Shown in pieces: positions 12,004 to 22,824 of a DNA stretch of 64,000 nt (position 1 is its first letter; each line of letters opens with the position of its first letter). The DNA comes from Microthyrium microscopicum. Lineage: Eukaryota > Ascomycota > Dothideomycetes > Microthyriales > Microthyriaceae. Below the pieces are notes generated by a model. The model had not been told where the DNA came from. It was given only the letters and a program-made list of their open reading frames with translations, and made no database searches. The stretch covers positions 1,502,374-1,566,373 of the forward strand of contig MU004238.1 of the NCBI GenBank assembly GCA_010405405.1, given 5' to 3'. Position numbers and translations under genes: made by a program.

Positions 12004-12165
12004 TGTGCAATCATAGACGAAAGGAGTTGGTACCTATGTACTATTTTCTGTGTCGTGTAGGTGTATGTGTACTTTGTACGTATAAACTGGCTCAATTAAG
12101 GGTTCAATAATATGTACCAGCAGTATATATATATAGCAAAAGAATCCAGGGGTATAAAACCGCAA

Positions 12166-12312
12166 GATCGTTATTAAATTCCCGCTCAAACATTATTATT
12201 TTCCCACCCTTTTATATTATTTTCCCACCCTTTTATAAAGATCCAGCGCTTTACCTAAATAGGATAAAATTAATTACCTATTTGGGGTTGTAGTGATTAG
12301 GGAATAGTTGTT
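12166..12312 (+). repeat. MULE left terminal inverted repeat
   Basis: It begins GATCGTTATTAAATTCCCGC and contains a doubled TTTTCCCACCC motif, then a GCGCTTTACC segment and a GATTAGGGAATAG inner end. It matches the reverse complement of 15053-15199 apart from scattered transitions and a small indel near 12237-12250. Confidence 0.9.
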
Positions 12313-12459
12313 CTTGTGCATGAATTTTATCTTACTACTAGATCTTAGTGCTAGATCTTACTACACGTTATATTTTGAAGTAGTAATTTGATAATATCTT
12401 TATAGTTATTGGACTAAATTTAATGCTTTTAAAGCCTAAATATTGCTAAATAATACTAC

Positions 12460-14930
12460 TACTACCTCTCCCTCGTCCGCGCCCTCTACTAGATCCTCTT
12501 AGTCATCCTCTACCTTTTCTTCTTGCTGGCGGAGCTAAAGTCGCAGCTCGTAGTTGCTCTTTAAGAGCTTGAATCTAAAGGCGTAGTTCCTAGTTCTCCC
12601 CTTGTTTATACGTTAATTTGGTGCGTCGTTTAGGTAATTGTGGACATACTTCTACCGCATGGCGTTTAGGTGATGGTTCTTTAAAATTAGATAGTTCTCC
12701 TAAATCTAATTACTAAAGCTCGTTATCTTAATGAAGCTATTCTAATATCTCTTGCTCTATTAATTTAAGAAGATTATTAAAGGTATTAATACCTTTAGCT
12801 TAAGATCTAGTAATAGGCAGTTTAATAGACGGTGCAATAGGCTATTAAATAGTAGGCGGCCTTATAGTATTTAAAGCGCTATTAACTATATCTGCTTCTT
12901 AGTATGAAGGATCTTAATAAGTAGTATTCTATTATAAAGCTAATTAAGGACGTTTACTACTTTAAATAACGTTAGAAGGAAGGATTCTAGGTATTCTATC
13001 TTCTCTTTAAGGTAAAAGGAAGAGTAGCAAGTTAGTATTTAGTCGTAGCGTGCCTTAAACTATTATAAGCTCTAGTAAAGCGAGTTGAATTAAAGGCTAT
13101 TCTCTAGCTATAAGTTTATAGAATCTTGATCGTTCTAGGAACTAGTAAACGTTAATTTAATTAATTAGAGATATTTACTACTTTGCATCTCTATAAAGAT
13201 TTGATCTTATAGTGTAACTATAAGGAAGGCTATAAATAGCTTTAAAAGCTTTAGAATACCTACTTTAATAGATAGTAGTAAGCTCTTCTTTATCTTTAAA
13301 CTTATGATACTGTTTAATAATGTAATTTAATACGTAAGTCGACACTATGGCAAACGTATCTATAGGGATAATTAGAAGGAATTTAGGCTTTAGATTAAAT
13401 CATTCTTAAATTAATTTAGAACTAAAGATATCCTTAATCTTTAAAAGCTGATTATTGGATGCTTTATGAAGCATCTTTACTACGATATCTAGATCTCTAT
13501 GGTATATAATAAGCTAGTCTTTTATACTACCGTGAAGGCCTTCTAACAGTAAGGTAGTAATATACCTATAATATTGAAATTAATTAATATAGGCCTTTAC
13601 GAAGTCTTCTCTCTTTACGAGCTATATTATTTTAAGGTAAGAGATAAGAGCTAGCTATAATATGCTAAAAAGATGTTAAAAATTAGCCTATTCTCACTCA
13701 TATTCCTTAATGGTAGTCGCTTTAATAATCTAATACTATAGATTAGTAGTAGAATAGGTAGAAATAGTGGAATTACCTTTTTCTAGAGCCTGGTTACCTA
13801 TTAGCGATCTTAAATAGTCGTGCAATATTCTAAGAATCCTTAGTCAAGATATCGAAATTTAAAGGTCTTGTTTATATGGGCTTTGACTGCTTTATTAATA
13901 TATTACTGGTAAAGAAGTTGAGGCACTTATAAGAAGTCTTCGTGCTTCTTTAAGGCGTTTTTGAGGGCTCTATAGTTGTTAGTGAGTACAACTTTTAGCA
14001 TATTTATCTTGCGGCGTAGTGGTTCTTCGTCCTTACTAACGTCTTCTTTGCTATTAGGCTGAGAATCCCTATTAGGCTGAGGGCTTAGGGTAATATAACA
14101 CGATTGAATAAACGCTTGAAGGGCTTATGTATAATCTTCTTCTGCTTTACTAGACATCTAGATAAAAGTAACTAAGTAGAAGTGGTTTGTTGGCGTAATA
14201 GATCTAATGTAAAGTAATGGTATATTATAGCGGTTCGTGCAGTATGTGTAATTTATAAGAAGCACTTTAAAATGTTCTTAATATAAAGCGACCTAATCTT
14301 ATAAAGCAACTAAAATTAACTTTAACTTTTTGTCCTCTTTTTAGATTATAGCGAGATAGAATTTATCTATTTTAAGATACTTAATAAGAGCTTTAATAGG
14401 AGTATAATTACTAATCCATTCTAGGCGTGTCTTTAACCATTGGTTATAAACATTTTGTGGAGTAAAAGTGGTGTTTAGATGCTTCGTTTTTAGCTTAGAT
14501 ATAATAATACCTGGCTTCACGCTAGTTGCTAATATTCTCGTGACGGTAGCTAACATGCTGTTATTTTAAAGATCCTCTCTTTAATATCCTTTATGAGCAG
14601 CTGGATTATGTGAAGGATCGTGATTATAGCCTTCTCTACGAATAGTAAGTGTCCAAAATGGCATCTTCTTTGTCTTTTTGATTATAACGTTAAATTTATA
14701 GCTATATGCCTTTAATTAAGTATTTTTACGTTATTTAGTTACTTAAGAGTCGTAAACGCGCGCATGATTATAATAGTATTTAAAATATGTCTTATCTTCT
14801 TGAAGGACGCAGTTAGGCTTAGATTAAAGCTTCGCCATGCAATAACTATTCTCTTTTACATATTTTTACATATAGTTAATAGCCTTATTCGTAGAGATAA
14901 AGGCAACCGTATTTTGGAGCTAAGGGATTA
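12460..14930 (-). pseudogene. MULE transposase remnant
   Basis: Reading the minus strand, fragments appear in the order expected of a MULE transposase. Near 14600-14660 is a FAR1/WRKY-like N-terminal end (HNHDPSH). At 14341-14556 is a helical segment with TPIKALIKYL. Near 14200-14270 a stretch reads VLLINYTYCTNRY, the place of the first catalytic Asp block. Near 13960-14000 is VVLTNNYRALKNAL, the second Asp block. Near 13865-13930 is YINKAVKAHINKTF. A basic RGRGRG tail lies at 12460-12530. In both catalytic blocks the expected Asp reads Asn, a G-to-A change. Many in-frame TAA/TAG codons interrupt it, so it cannot be translated. Family placement rests on motif order, not on a search. Confidence 0.85.
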
Positions 14931-15052
14931 ATATTTAGTTAAGTAGTAGTGGTTTAAAGTTTAGTAAAGATATCTCAAAAATTAGTAATGTTATAGTAAG
15001 AAAGATATTAATTAGGACGTGTAAGACGCGTTTAAGGACATAGAAACTAAAA

Positions 15053-15199
15053 CAACTATTCCCTAATCACTATAACCCTAAATAGGTAATTAATTTTATC
15101 CTATTTAGGTAAAGCGCTAAACCTTTATTGAAAAGGGTGGGAAAATAATATAAAAGGGTGGGAAAATAATAATATTTGGGCGGGAATTTAATAACGATC
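15053..15199 (-). repeat. MULE right terminal inverted repeat
   Basis: Reverse complement of the left end. It carries the same doubled GGGTGGGAAAA motif and ends at the AAACCGCAA target copy that starts at 15200. Its differences from the left end include C/T transitions (for example in the CCCGCTC / CCCGCCC segment). Confidence 0.9.
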
Positions 15200-15208
15200 A
15201 AACCGCAA

Positions 15209-15763
15209 CTACCTAATTGAGAAAAAAAAGTAAAAGTTTCCAACGTGGTACCTGGATACCCAAAACGAATCAATGGACCTCACATTTGAAACCCACATAT
15301 ATATCAGGGGTTTGTAGATCCCTTTTAACTTGGAAAAAGTCTCCTATATTTTTAACCTGTATGTTTTTAAATAACTTAATAACATTTCACCGCAACTCGT
15401 ACAAAAAACAACTTCCTTCCAGACTTTTCTCCCAATATGTATTGGCCAAACGCATTTCATGCCAGGAGATTTTCAACCCGATTTGATCCACAGAACCCTG
15501 CATCATGCTCCTTTCAGTCACACACATGCCAAAAATGAACGGCCACGTCTCGAATCTGGACAACTTCGTGTTTGAACTTCTTCCACGCGATGGCTCGCAA
15601 TAAACATGATCCAACCACGTGTCTCCCCTGCTTCACTCCCGAAAATTCAAACCTGTCGTGTGCTCCTCGTTTCCTCCATCCTCAGCCCACTGACCACACG
15701 CATCTAACATCTCACAATTCTCTCCTTCCTTCATCCATCTCCTTCTCCCCATACTAACTACAT
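15209..15763. other. Gap between the MULE and the ureidoglycolate lyase gene
   Basis: This contains the 3' flank of the ureidoglycolate lyase gene and AT-rich sequence next to the transposon. No gene is visible. Confidence 0.45.
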
Positions 15764-16708
15764 CTACAGCTTCGCACTAATCCCCGCCATCCCACCCTCC
15801 CCCTTCACAACCGCCTCATCAACCACAACCTCCACACTCGGCAGTCTCCTCCCACTCTTCGTCACCGTATCCCAGCTCAACTCCTGACAGTCCTCAATCC
15901 CCACCCCATTCGCAAACTGCACAACCACAAACTCCACCGCCTCTGCACCAAGCACCACCATCGGCGCATGCCACGTCCCCGCCCCATATGTAACCGCCTG
16001 GTCTCCGCGCGCGATAAACGCTCGCAGACCAGCTAAATTCGGCGGGCCCGCGCGGCGTGGAAGCCGAGATGCGCGCGCTTGCGAGTTGGCGCTGCTTTGC
16101 AGACTGCTTGTCCAGGGCGGCGGAGACTCGCTAGTGGTTGGTGGAGGGGGAGGGGTGGTGTCGTTGGTGTATGGAGTTGGGCGCGCGAGACCGTAGCGTT
16201 CGAGCGCGGATTTCTTCTTGCGTGTTTTTGAGGGTGCGTCTGGAACGGGGTAGGGTAGGGGACGCGCGAGGATGTTTATGCGCGGGGGGGTAGTGTGCAT
16301 GGTAGGTGCTACGATGACGAGGTAGCAGGTTGAGGGGTCGCGGGCGGCGAGACCGATGGGGATGAAGGTTTGGGTTGTGTAGGCATGGCGCTCGAGCATC
16401 TTTACGTCGAATATGCCGGCGATGTCGTCGGAGGAGGATGGGGTGCGGAGGGGACGCGGTTGGCAGATGAACATTGTCATTTGCGCGCTGGCGGGCTTGC
16501 GGCTGGGCGCGAGGTGGTAGAAGTTTTCGAGGGAGGATATGTTTGCATATTTGGTTGCGGTGCCTTGGTTGGCGAGTATGGGGTTTAGTGTGGAGTGGGA
16601 GGTTGATGTTGCGGTTGTTGGGTTTTGGATTACTGTGCCGAAGGGAGCGAAGGTTGAGGGGGTTAGCGGTTCGATTGGAATGCGTCGGGGTGATAATGGG
16701 TCGGACAT
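15764..16708 (-). CDS. Ureidoglycolate lyase
   Basis: The enzyme splits ureidoglycolate into glyoxylate and urea, the last step of allantoin breakdown (yeast DAL3 type). It is a single exon of 314 residues. The N-terminal core shows LTPSTFAPFGTVIQNP and the C-terminal core shows GAGTWHAPMVVLGAEAVEFVVVQFANG, both typical. Yeast Dal3 is near 195 residues. The extra length is mostly a Pro/Ser/Thr/Lys-rich insertion at about residues 155-225 between the two halves of the cupin-like fold. ATG 16708 (MSDPLSPRRIPIEPL) is chosen; the longer open frame upstream starts at TTG. The gene diverges from COG5. Confidence 0.88.
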   Translation of the reverse strand: MSDPLSPRRIPIEPLTPSTFAPFGTVIQNPTTATSTSHSTLNPILANQGTATKYANISSLENFYHLAPSRKPASAQMTMFICQPRPLRTPSSSDDIAGIFDVKMLERHAYTTQTFIPIGLAARDPSTCYLVIVAPTMHTTPPRINILARPLPYPVPDAPSKTRKKKSALERYGLARPTPYTNDTTPPPPPTTSESPPPWTSSLQSSANSQARASRLPRRAGPPNLAGLRAFIARGDQAVTYGAGTWHAPMVVLGAEAVEFVVVQFANGVGIEDCQELSWDTVTKSGRRLPSVEVVVDEAVVKGEGGMAGISAKL

Positions 16709-17089
16709 TATGATTAGTGTAGTATGCGTTGAGTATGAATGCAAGAGAGACGATGAGAATGGTAGAGATAGAAGAGGAGAAAGCGGGGAGATGCGATGTA
16801 GATACTATGTATCAAGAGCTATCGTGGTACTCTAGCATTGACATCTGATCTCATGGTGGGGTTGGAAACAACGTCCATTGGAAACCTTGCGAGCTCCGCC
16901 CAAGTGTTCACACGACAGCCGGATGCCGTCCGTTTTCGGCTACGAATTTCAGCCTTGCCCGCCAAGAGAAAAACAAAGCTCGGTGGGCGTTTCTGTGGCG
17001 TGTAGAAAGGGCGGCCTCATAGCCCACAACACCATAACTTCAGTCGAACTCCATCACCATCACAACGAGGGGTGCTGGGCTATTTTAAA
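16709..17089. promoter_or_regulatory. Divergent promoter region, ureidoglycolate lyase / COG5
   Basis: These 381 bases separate two divergent start codons and must hold both promoters. I do not see clustered GATA sites of the kind expected for nitrogen control of allantoin genes. Confidence 0.5.
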
Positions 17090-18454
17090 ATGGCCGAAGA
17101 TGAGCCATCGTATATCGACTATGAGACCTTTCTCGATCCCTCATTTTCAGCGATCGGCTTCGCAAACAAGCTCGTACTCGCGACCAATGACCCCTCCGAC
17201 AACCAGCAAGATCTCTCAACACCGCTTTCCAAGGTCCTCTTTGATGTACAGGAGATTGACACGCATATCGATTCGTTGACTACCAAGTCCGCACTACCTC
17301 TACTCGAGTATACCCAGACAAGAGCCCAGTCGAGCCAGAAAATCCTCGATGAAGTGGAGGGACAGGTTGCAAGCTTGACCGAAGCATATAATGTGCTGAA
17401 GAAAGAGGTTGTTGAGAGGTATGAAGCTGCAGAACAGGTTCGGCTAGTGGCAGAACGCCTCTGCCAGACTGTTCGTCTTGCTCGAGGCCTGAGTAGGACA
17501 TTACTACTCGGCCGACAGCTCGAAGTCCAGATGGCAGAGTACAACGGAACTGGCGCTCGAAAAGGGGGTGACCATAGAGCGATGGTCCGGTCAGCAAATA
17601 CCCTGGCTTCAATCAAGACGTTACTTCTAGCTTCAAAACCTGGAGAGGAAGGTCATGGACTAGAAAGAGTGGCTGTTGTCAATACGTTGAGAACAGAATT
17701 GATATTGCCATCGGAAAGACTTGTAGCTTCAAGAGCACAGCAAATAATACGGGAATTCTCCATGTCCAACCTGTTGTCGTCAAATATAGTCAATCAGCCA
17801 AGCGGTGCTGCCCCAACTTTCAGTCAAAATGAAGAGTCCAAGTCAAGAGTTTTCTCCGCCTTATTGACTTTGTTCTTGCTCTCGCCCATCCGACAAGGCA
17901 TGAGCCGGGATAAGTTTGAGCCTACTTTGGTTATCTCGACTCTCCAAGAGTATCTCCAGACAGCCTTAAAGTCATCCCTAGCGGCAATGTCTCGCTCTCT
18001 CGCCACGCTACCAACTCTGGACCGAACACTCTTGGAAGTCTCAGCTAGATGTCAAAACATATTAGCTCTTGAATCGCTATTATCCTCAGCGGCGCCTCCC
18101 AGCCATCCTGCTTTTGAGACTTCAACAGCGGATGATGCATCAAAAGAGTCATCACCATCCAATTTTCTCCAGCCACTTCTTCAATCGCTCGATACATCAT
18201 CTTTGCCATCATTTTTCTGGCGATCACTGGCTTCTGCACTATCACCACGTGTTCAGGAGATACTGACAAAGGGAGGTGTATCAGCTCGTACACTACGCAA
18301 TAACAAAGATCGCGTGAGAGAAGCCATCAGAAGCTGTGTTGACCGTGGGTCACAGATTCCAGGAGCAATTAGCCGGAGAACGATTGATCGAAGATCATGG
18401 GAAAGAGAGGCTGCAGTCATGGTTGCCTCTGTGATTGGACCTTTGGGCAGATGA
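17090..18454 (+). CDS. COG5: Conserved oligomeric Golgi complex subunit 5
   Basis: COG5 belongs to the eight-subunit tether that holds retrograde vesicles at the Golgi. The gene is one exon of 454 residues. The N-terminus matches the COG5 family: YIDYETFLDPSFSAIGFANKLV at residues 8-29, then a long helical region (VQEIDTHIDSL, LLEYTQTRAQSSQKILDEVE) and the LARGLSRTLLLGRQLEVQ segment near residue 140. The C-terminal part is helical and less conserved. ATG 17090 is chosen, since the open frame upstream starts at GTG. Its 3' neighbour is the BTB pseudogene, about 280 bases away. Confidence 0.9.
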   Translation: MAEDEPSYIDYETFLDPSFSAIGFANKLVLATNDPSDNQQDLSTPLSKVLFDVQEIDTHIDSLTTKSALPLLEYTQTRAQSSQKILDEVEGQVASLTEAYNVLKKEVVERYEAAEQVRLVAERLCQTVRLARGLSRTLLLGRQLEVQMAEYNGTGARKGGDHRAMVRSANTLASIKTLLLASKPGEEGHGLERVAVVNTLRTELILPSERLVASRAQQIIREFSMSNLLSSNIVNQPSGAAPTFSQNEESKSRVFSALLTLFLLSPIRQGMSRDKFEPTLVISTLQEYLQTALKSSLAAMSRSLATLPTLDRTLLEVSARCQNILALESLLSSAAPPSHPAFETSTADDASKESSPSNFLQPLLQSLDTSSLPSFFWRSLASALSPRVQEILTKGGVSARTLRNNKDRVREAIRSCVDRGSQIPGAISRRTIDRRSWEREAAVMVASVIGPLGR

Positions 18455-18731
18455 TCTTGGTTTTTACACTTCCGACCTGTTCACTGTGTTCCTCCTCCAA
18501 CGATTTTGCCATCCCCTGTCTCCTGTTACTGTTCGAGTTAAAGTGCTAGGTTGGATGAGTGACCGTTGCCGCACATTTCTGCAGCATGCTTTGTAAAAAA
18601 TATTTTGGATTACAAGCATCAGCATACCACCATTATCAGGAACAACAACATCAAATCCAAAACATCCTAAATAACATCACGTATACGAATCTCGCCTGCT
18701 CATCACGAACACAACACTAAATAAGAACATC

Positions 18732-20388
18732 ATGTCTTCCTATGGAGGTAGCGATTGCACTGTACCCCCGTTGCAACGACCAAAAAGTCTCGAAAAGCAG
18801 TCTTTCAATGACTTCAAGAATCTCTGAGAACAAAAGGTACTCGTAGACTTTGAGATCAAATCAGGGGAGGGCCGTAAGTCTTTCTGCCATAAACTTGTTC
18901 TCGGCTCAGAATCCAAATGGATTCGCGATAACTGCATCGAGCAGCACAACTATTTACGCCTTGATGGGATGGAGGTTAACCATGAACATGCTGTGGTTGA
19001 ACTCGCGGTCGATTTCGCATATACCAAACCTCTAAACCACGATAGATTGGACCTCTCCTGGGACGACGCTAGTCAGAAGGAAAACGACCGCCGAGGGCAT
19101 CGCATTAAGCGCAAGCAATTTTTCATTCGACCTCATGATGTGTTCTTTCTCTTGAGCCGTCTTGCTGATATGGCGCAGCTACTCAAAATGCCGAATCTTG
19201 AAATAGAGGTACTCCAGAAGTGGTCAGCTTACATCGACGAACTCCGGATCCAAGGCCCCCGGAACTTGGAAGGCACTCCGGCTCAGAATTAAGAAGTGGT
19301 ATATGCCAACTTCTTCAATGCATTCTGCCCTTTCTTGAGAGATTGTTATAAGCACATCGACCACTCACCTCTGGTACCCTGGCTTGAGAAGATCGGCTGG
19401 GGAATACAGGCTCTTGATCTTGAAGCCGTCTCCAACTTTCGCCAGAACCACTTCTACAAGCCACTCAGCGATATTGTATTCGCCTACCGTGCAACCCTTC
19501 CAGAAGAAGTGACTTTGGAGGATCTTGACTTCTCGTTACCCGGACCTGACTGCCGATTTCGCCCCATATGTCCCGCGATACAAGCGTGGGGCACATATTC
19601 TCAAAGGCACGGATCCTAACGACGACAGTTATTTTGCTCATCCATACGGTGCTATGAACTATTCGAGTAGTCCAACCCTCAGTCCTAAAGGCAAACAGCC
19701 TGCGACGCATTCAGGAGGAACAGAAAACGAAACTGCCAGCTCGATCACCCCGTCCGGCCAAGCTCGCGCTAGCAGCAACGTCCGCTCTGGTAGTCCTTCA
19801 GCATCTGACACCTCAATGGACTCCAAGTCCACAAATACCGCTCGCGATTAGTTCAGGGCAGATCCTTCAGCTAGCCTGGAAGATTCGCGCTCCCCGTTCC
19901 ATGATTCTCTTCGACGTCTTGACAATTTCGCAATCTGTTTCACAAGAGTTGGATGGCCTACGCTTACAAATCGTTAAATCAACCCTAGCGGAAGTCAGAA
20001 TGGTGGCGGCAGAGATCAGAACCTTGGAGGACGCAGCTCGGATACTTCAAGCAACTCGCTTGACTCAGAGCGCCAGTCCGAATGCTGCTCAACTTGTTCC
20101 TCCCGAGGTGACGGGCTTTATGTTCAAGCACAGCGCCGTGCACACGGTATTGGCAGCTGCGGAGGTCAAAATAGACATCATGGACAAAGCACTAGTCGTG
20201 GACGTGTAAGCCGTGGACGTGGATCTAGTCGTGGACGTGGATCTAGTCGTTCAGCTGAACAGAACACTGTTGGGCGATATCAGAACCAGCATGGGCTACC
20301 TTTCGGTCCACGCTTCCTCCCAGGACCGCCAGGCTTGCCACCTTTCGCAATCTTGCACCCTCCATTCTTGGGTCCTCACTTTTGGTGA
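18732..20388 (+). pseudogene. BTB/POZ-type protein, disrupted
   Basis: A protein-like frame runs from ATG 18732 but is interrupted by TGA at 18825, TAA at 19290, a one-base frameshift near 19510-19530, TAG at 19849 and TAA at 19975. It then reads through an Arg/Gly-rich tail to TGA 20386. The early part resembles BTB proteins (VDFEIKSGEGRKSFCHKLVLG), followed by a helical region and a Ser/Thr-rich region. All four stops could come from CGA, CAA or CAG by C-to-T change. The first TGA could instead lie in a 75-base intron starting GTACCC, but the second stop and the frameshift have no such escape that I can see. The intact BTB gene at 21123-22169 is nearby but is not an obvious copy. Confidence 0.65.
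20206..20252 (+). repeat. 18-base tandem repeat coding SRGRGS units
   Basis: Consecutive copies of an AGTCGTGGACGTGGATCT-like unit (about 2.5, the first diverged) lie in the Arg/Gly tail of the BTB pseudogene. Confidence 0.75.
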
Positions 20389-21122
20389 TCTGTGGCTGAA
20401 CTCAGCGAATAGGGGTGTAAACATTAGCTAGGTGTTGGGTTAGATAGATCATGAATGTAAAAGACAGTGCCCACTACTGGCATTGTCATGATGTATTATA
20501 ATCAGTGCCCAAGTGATTACGTAGGGATAGACAATAGAGCTCTGGTTGCAGCACTAAGATATCCAGGCACTCGACCAGAGATAGAGTTATATTATGGGAA
20601 GATTAAGCACGTAGAGCGTAAGCTCATCACGATGTACAATTTAAGACTTGGTAGAAAACTTGAGCTACAGATATTCCTCGTCAAACAACACTTCATTCGT
20701 GGGCTGGACTTGGGCTTAGAAGATATCATAACAGTTGCAGTGTCAAAAGTAGGAACGGCTAAAAGATCGGATTGAAAACAATTTGCTATGTTGGCCAATC
20801 TCAGCACCACAAGCTTGACTTTAATGGGAGGAAAGCACGAAGAAGTCCGTGTTTCTATTGTCAACAATCATTCTGCACGAGAGCAGGAGCATGTTGATGT
20901 TTTGACAACGGGCAGGAGCATACGGCTCTATATGTTTCTCTTGCTATGGGCAAACATACAACAAAGACTGTCATGGTTTATCCAATCCTCGTCATTAAAT
21001 CATTACTAGCGACTCTATATTTCTATTCAGGCTGTCAAGTCATACTGTGAACTTCGTATACCTCCATGATCTTCGCAGATCGACGTTCTTCCGACTGACG
21101 CTTCGATTTCCTTGAAGCAAGG
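20389..21122. other. Gap between the BTB pseudogene and the BTB gene
   Basis: Frames here begin at GTG or lack similarity. The part just before 21123 is presumably the promoter of the intact BTB gene. Confidence 0.45.
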
Positions 21123-22169
21123 ATGTCTGAAAGGGATAGGGATTTTCCGAATGTGGAGGCCATGGACACGAATGAAGCATTAGCCGGGTACTCGTCCCAT
21201 ATTCATCGTTGATGACGATAACTGACGTGGATTGCTTAGGCTATGGATGAACAACCTCTTCAGTGACCTTGAAGTGGTTTGTGGTAAACAACGGTGGCCA
21301 GTCCATAAAGCCATTGTGTGCGCCAAATCAGGCTATCTCTGGGGACATTGTGTTGAAGGTGGTAATGTAAGCAAGAAACAACTTCAAGGCGCCAACCTTT
21401 TCTATTTACGTTTGAGTATAAAGCTGAATATATGCTTTCAAACAGACCAAATCTTGGAAAATCAACCATGTTCACATTAGGGAGAACAATCCTCTCGGTA
21501 TCCAGTACGCACTGAAATTTATGTATGATGGGAGTAAGTCAATCCCATCCTACACATAGGCAGTATCTGAGTGCTAACAGGGATATTCTAGTCTATCCTT
21601 TTGCGAGGACTATTTCGCGTAAGGAACTGGATCCTGTGTCAGAGACTTATGATCGAACGATCAACTGCCACCAGATTGAACAACGATTCCAAAGACATGT
21701 CAGTCTCATAGCCATCGCCGACATCCTAGACTGCCCCAGTCTTCATCATGCAGCTATGGATCATTACATTCGTGATCTGGCTTCCTTGCTCAACATGGGA
21801 CGCATGAAAGACTTCATAGCATCCTCAGATAGACTTCAAGTCAAGCAGTTTGTCCAAAGAGTCGCCGCTGGGATGAGTCTATTTGTAAGTCACAGAGGAT
21901 GTATGCTCCGAGACAAAGACTTCCGGAGACTGGCGGTTATACTGGCTACTCACTCTGGTTCGGCGCCTCAAAGAAGACTGGTTAATGGCATTCTACGCGG
22001 TATTGTAGATACCGAACCTGGAAGATTGTTGGCTCAGGAAAGAACTGCTCAGCTTGCTAAGCTTGAGGCGCTTGCTACGGACAGCACAAAGTCACAGAAG
22101 CAAATGAAGAGAGTGGATTCACATATTGGACAGAATCCCTCTTTGGGCAACTGGTCAATTGAATTGTGA
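21123..22169 (+). CDS. BTB/POZ domain protein
   Basis: This is a 285-residue BTB protein in four exons: 21123-21187, 21240-21366, 21446-21533 and 21592-22169 (858 bases). BTB domains mediate dimerisation and often recruit cullin-3 ubiquitin ligases; the target here is unknown. The BTB fold is seen in FSDLEVVCGKQRWPVHKAIVCAKSGY at the end of exon 1 and in exon 2, then NNPLGIQYALKFMYDG in exon 3. Exon 4 begins IYPFARTISRK and gives a helical BACK-like region (HVSLIAIADILDCPSLHHAA) and a Lys/Ser-rich tail. The donors at 21367 and 21534 are GTAAG. Acceptor choice at 21592 avoids a TAG that the nearer acceptor would create. Such genes are numerous and fast-evolving in filamentous ascomycetes. Confidence 0.8.
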
Positions 22170-22824
22170 ACTTTTAGCCTTCACAAATCAAAGAGCAAGA
22201 CAAGATATATATCGATAAAGCAAAACCGTTCCAACGAAAGTTTTGATTTCCAATAGCAATAACACTCAAGTCACAGCATATGCAATAGTGCCCGTCGAAC
22301 TTTTCTCTTATTTCACCCCGAGGCACTGGACTACTTTGCCCGGCCATCAGGATGCCCCAAGTCCAGTCTCAATATCCCAGTGTTGGTGAGAAATTCTTTG
22401 ATTAATCCAAACGCATGACTAACGGAACGAATGTGGAGAAATATAAAAAAAAGCAGACAATGTCTTCGGTGACGGCTTTACGTGTGGACAAAACACGGTA
22501 GTTCGAAACCTGGCCCGGATACCAGATCCGCAGCGAAGCCAATTAGAGCTTTCGCATTGCTGTATGCGGATTGTAGGAACCGATATATACACGCAAGAAG
22601 GTCCAAGGTATGACAAGAACCAAATTGGCGTGGATAACTCAACCGCGCCACTCCTGTCTCTATCGAGACGTACATCCTTATGAGCATTCTTGTAAGGTTC
22701 AGAACGACCTATGAAATCAAGGCTTCAAGGTTGAATGTGTGGTTGTTGCATGAGCGCCGACAAAATCCGTGTTTTGCCAGCTTGTGTAAAGCAAAGTCGA
22801 TCTTATGGGAAAATCATAGAAGTC
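22170..22824. other. Convergent gap between the BTB and PIN/RGG genes
   Basis: Two 3' ends meet here. No gene is supported in these 655 bases. Confidence 0.45.

Larger units (their letters stand above)
12166..15199. mobile_element. Mutator-like (MULE) DNA transposon, inactive
   Basis: This is a 3034-base element bounded by inverted repeats of about 147 bases and flanked on both sides by the identical 9-mer AAACCGCAA (12157-12165 and 15200-15208). Long terminal repeats in inverted orientation together with a 9-base target duplication are the signature of Mutator-like elements such as the fungal Hop family. The interior is very AT-rich and carries remnants of a MULE transposase on the minus strand, broken by many stops. 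The intact target duplication and near-complete ends show a clean insertion. The excess of TAA/TAG codons and lost acidic residues fits repeat-induced point mutation. Confidence 0.9.

Noticed and set aside
20467-20775. 102-codon frame between the two BTB loci
   Set aside because: It starts at GTG and shows no similarity or splice partners.
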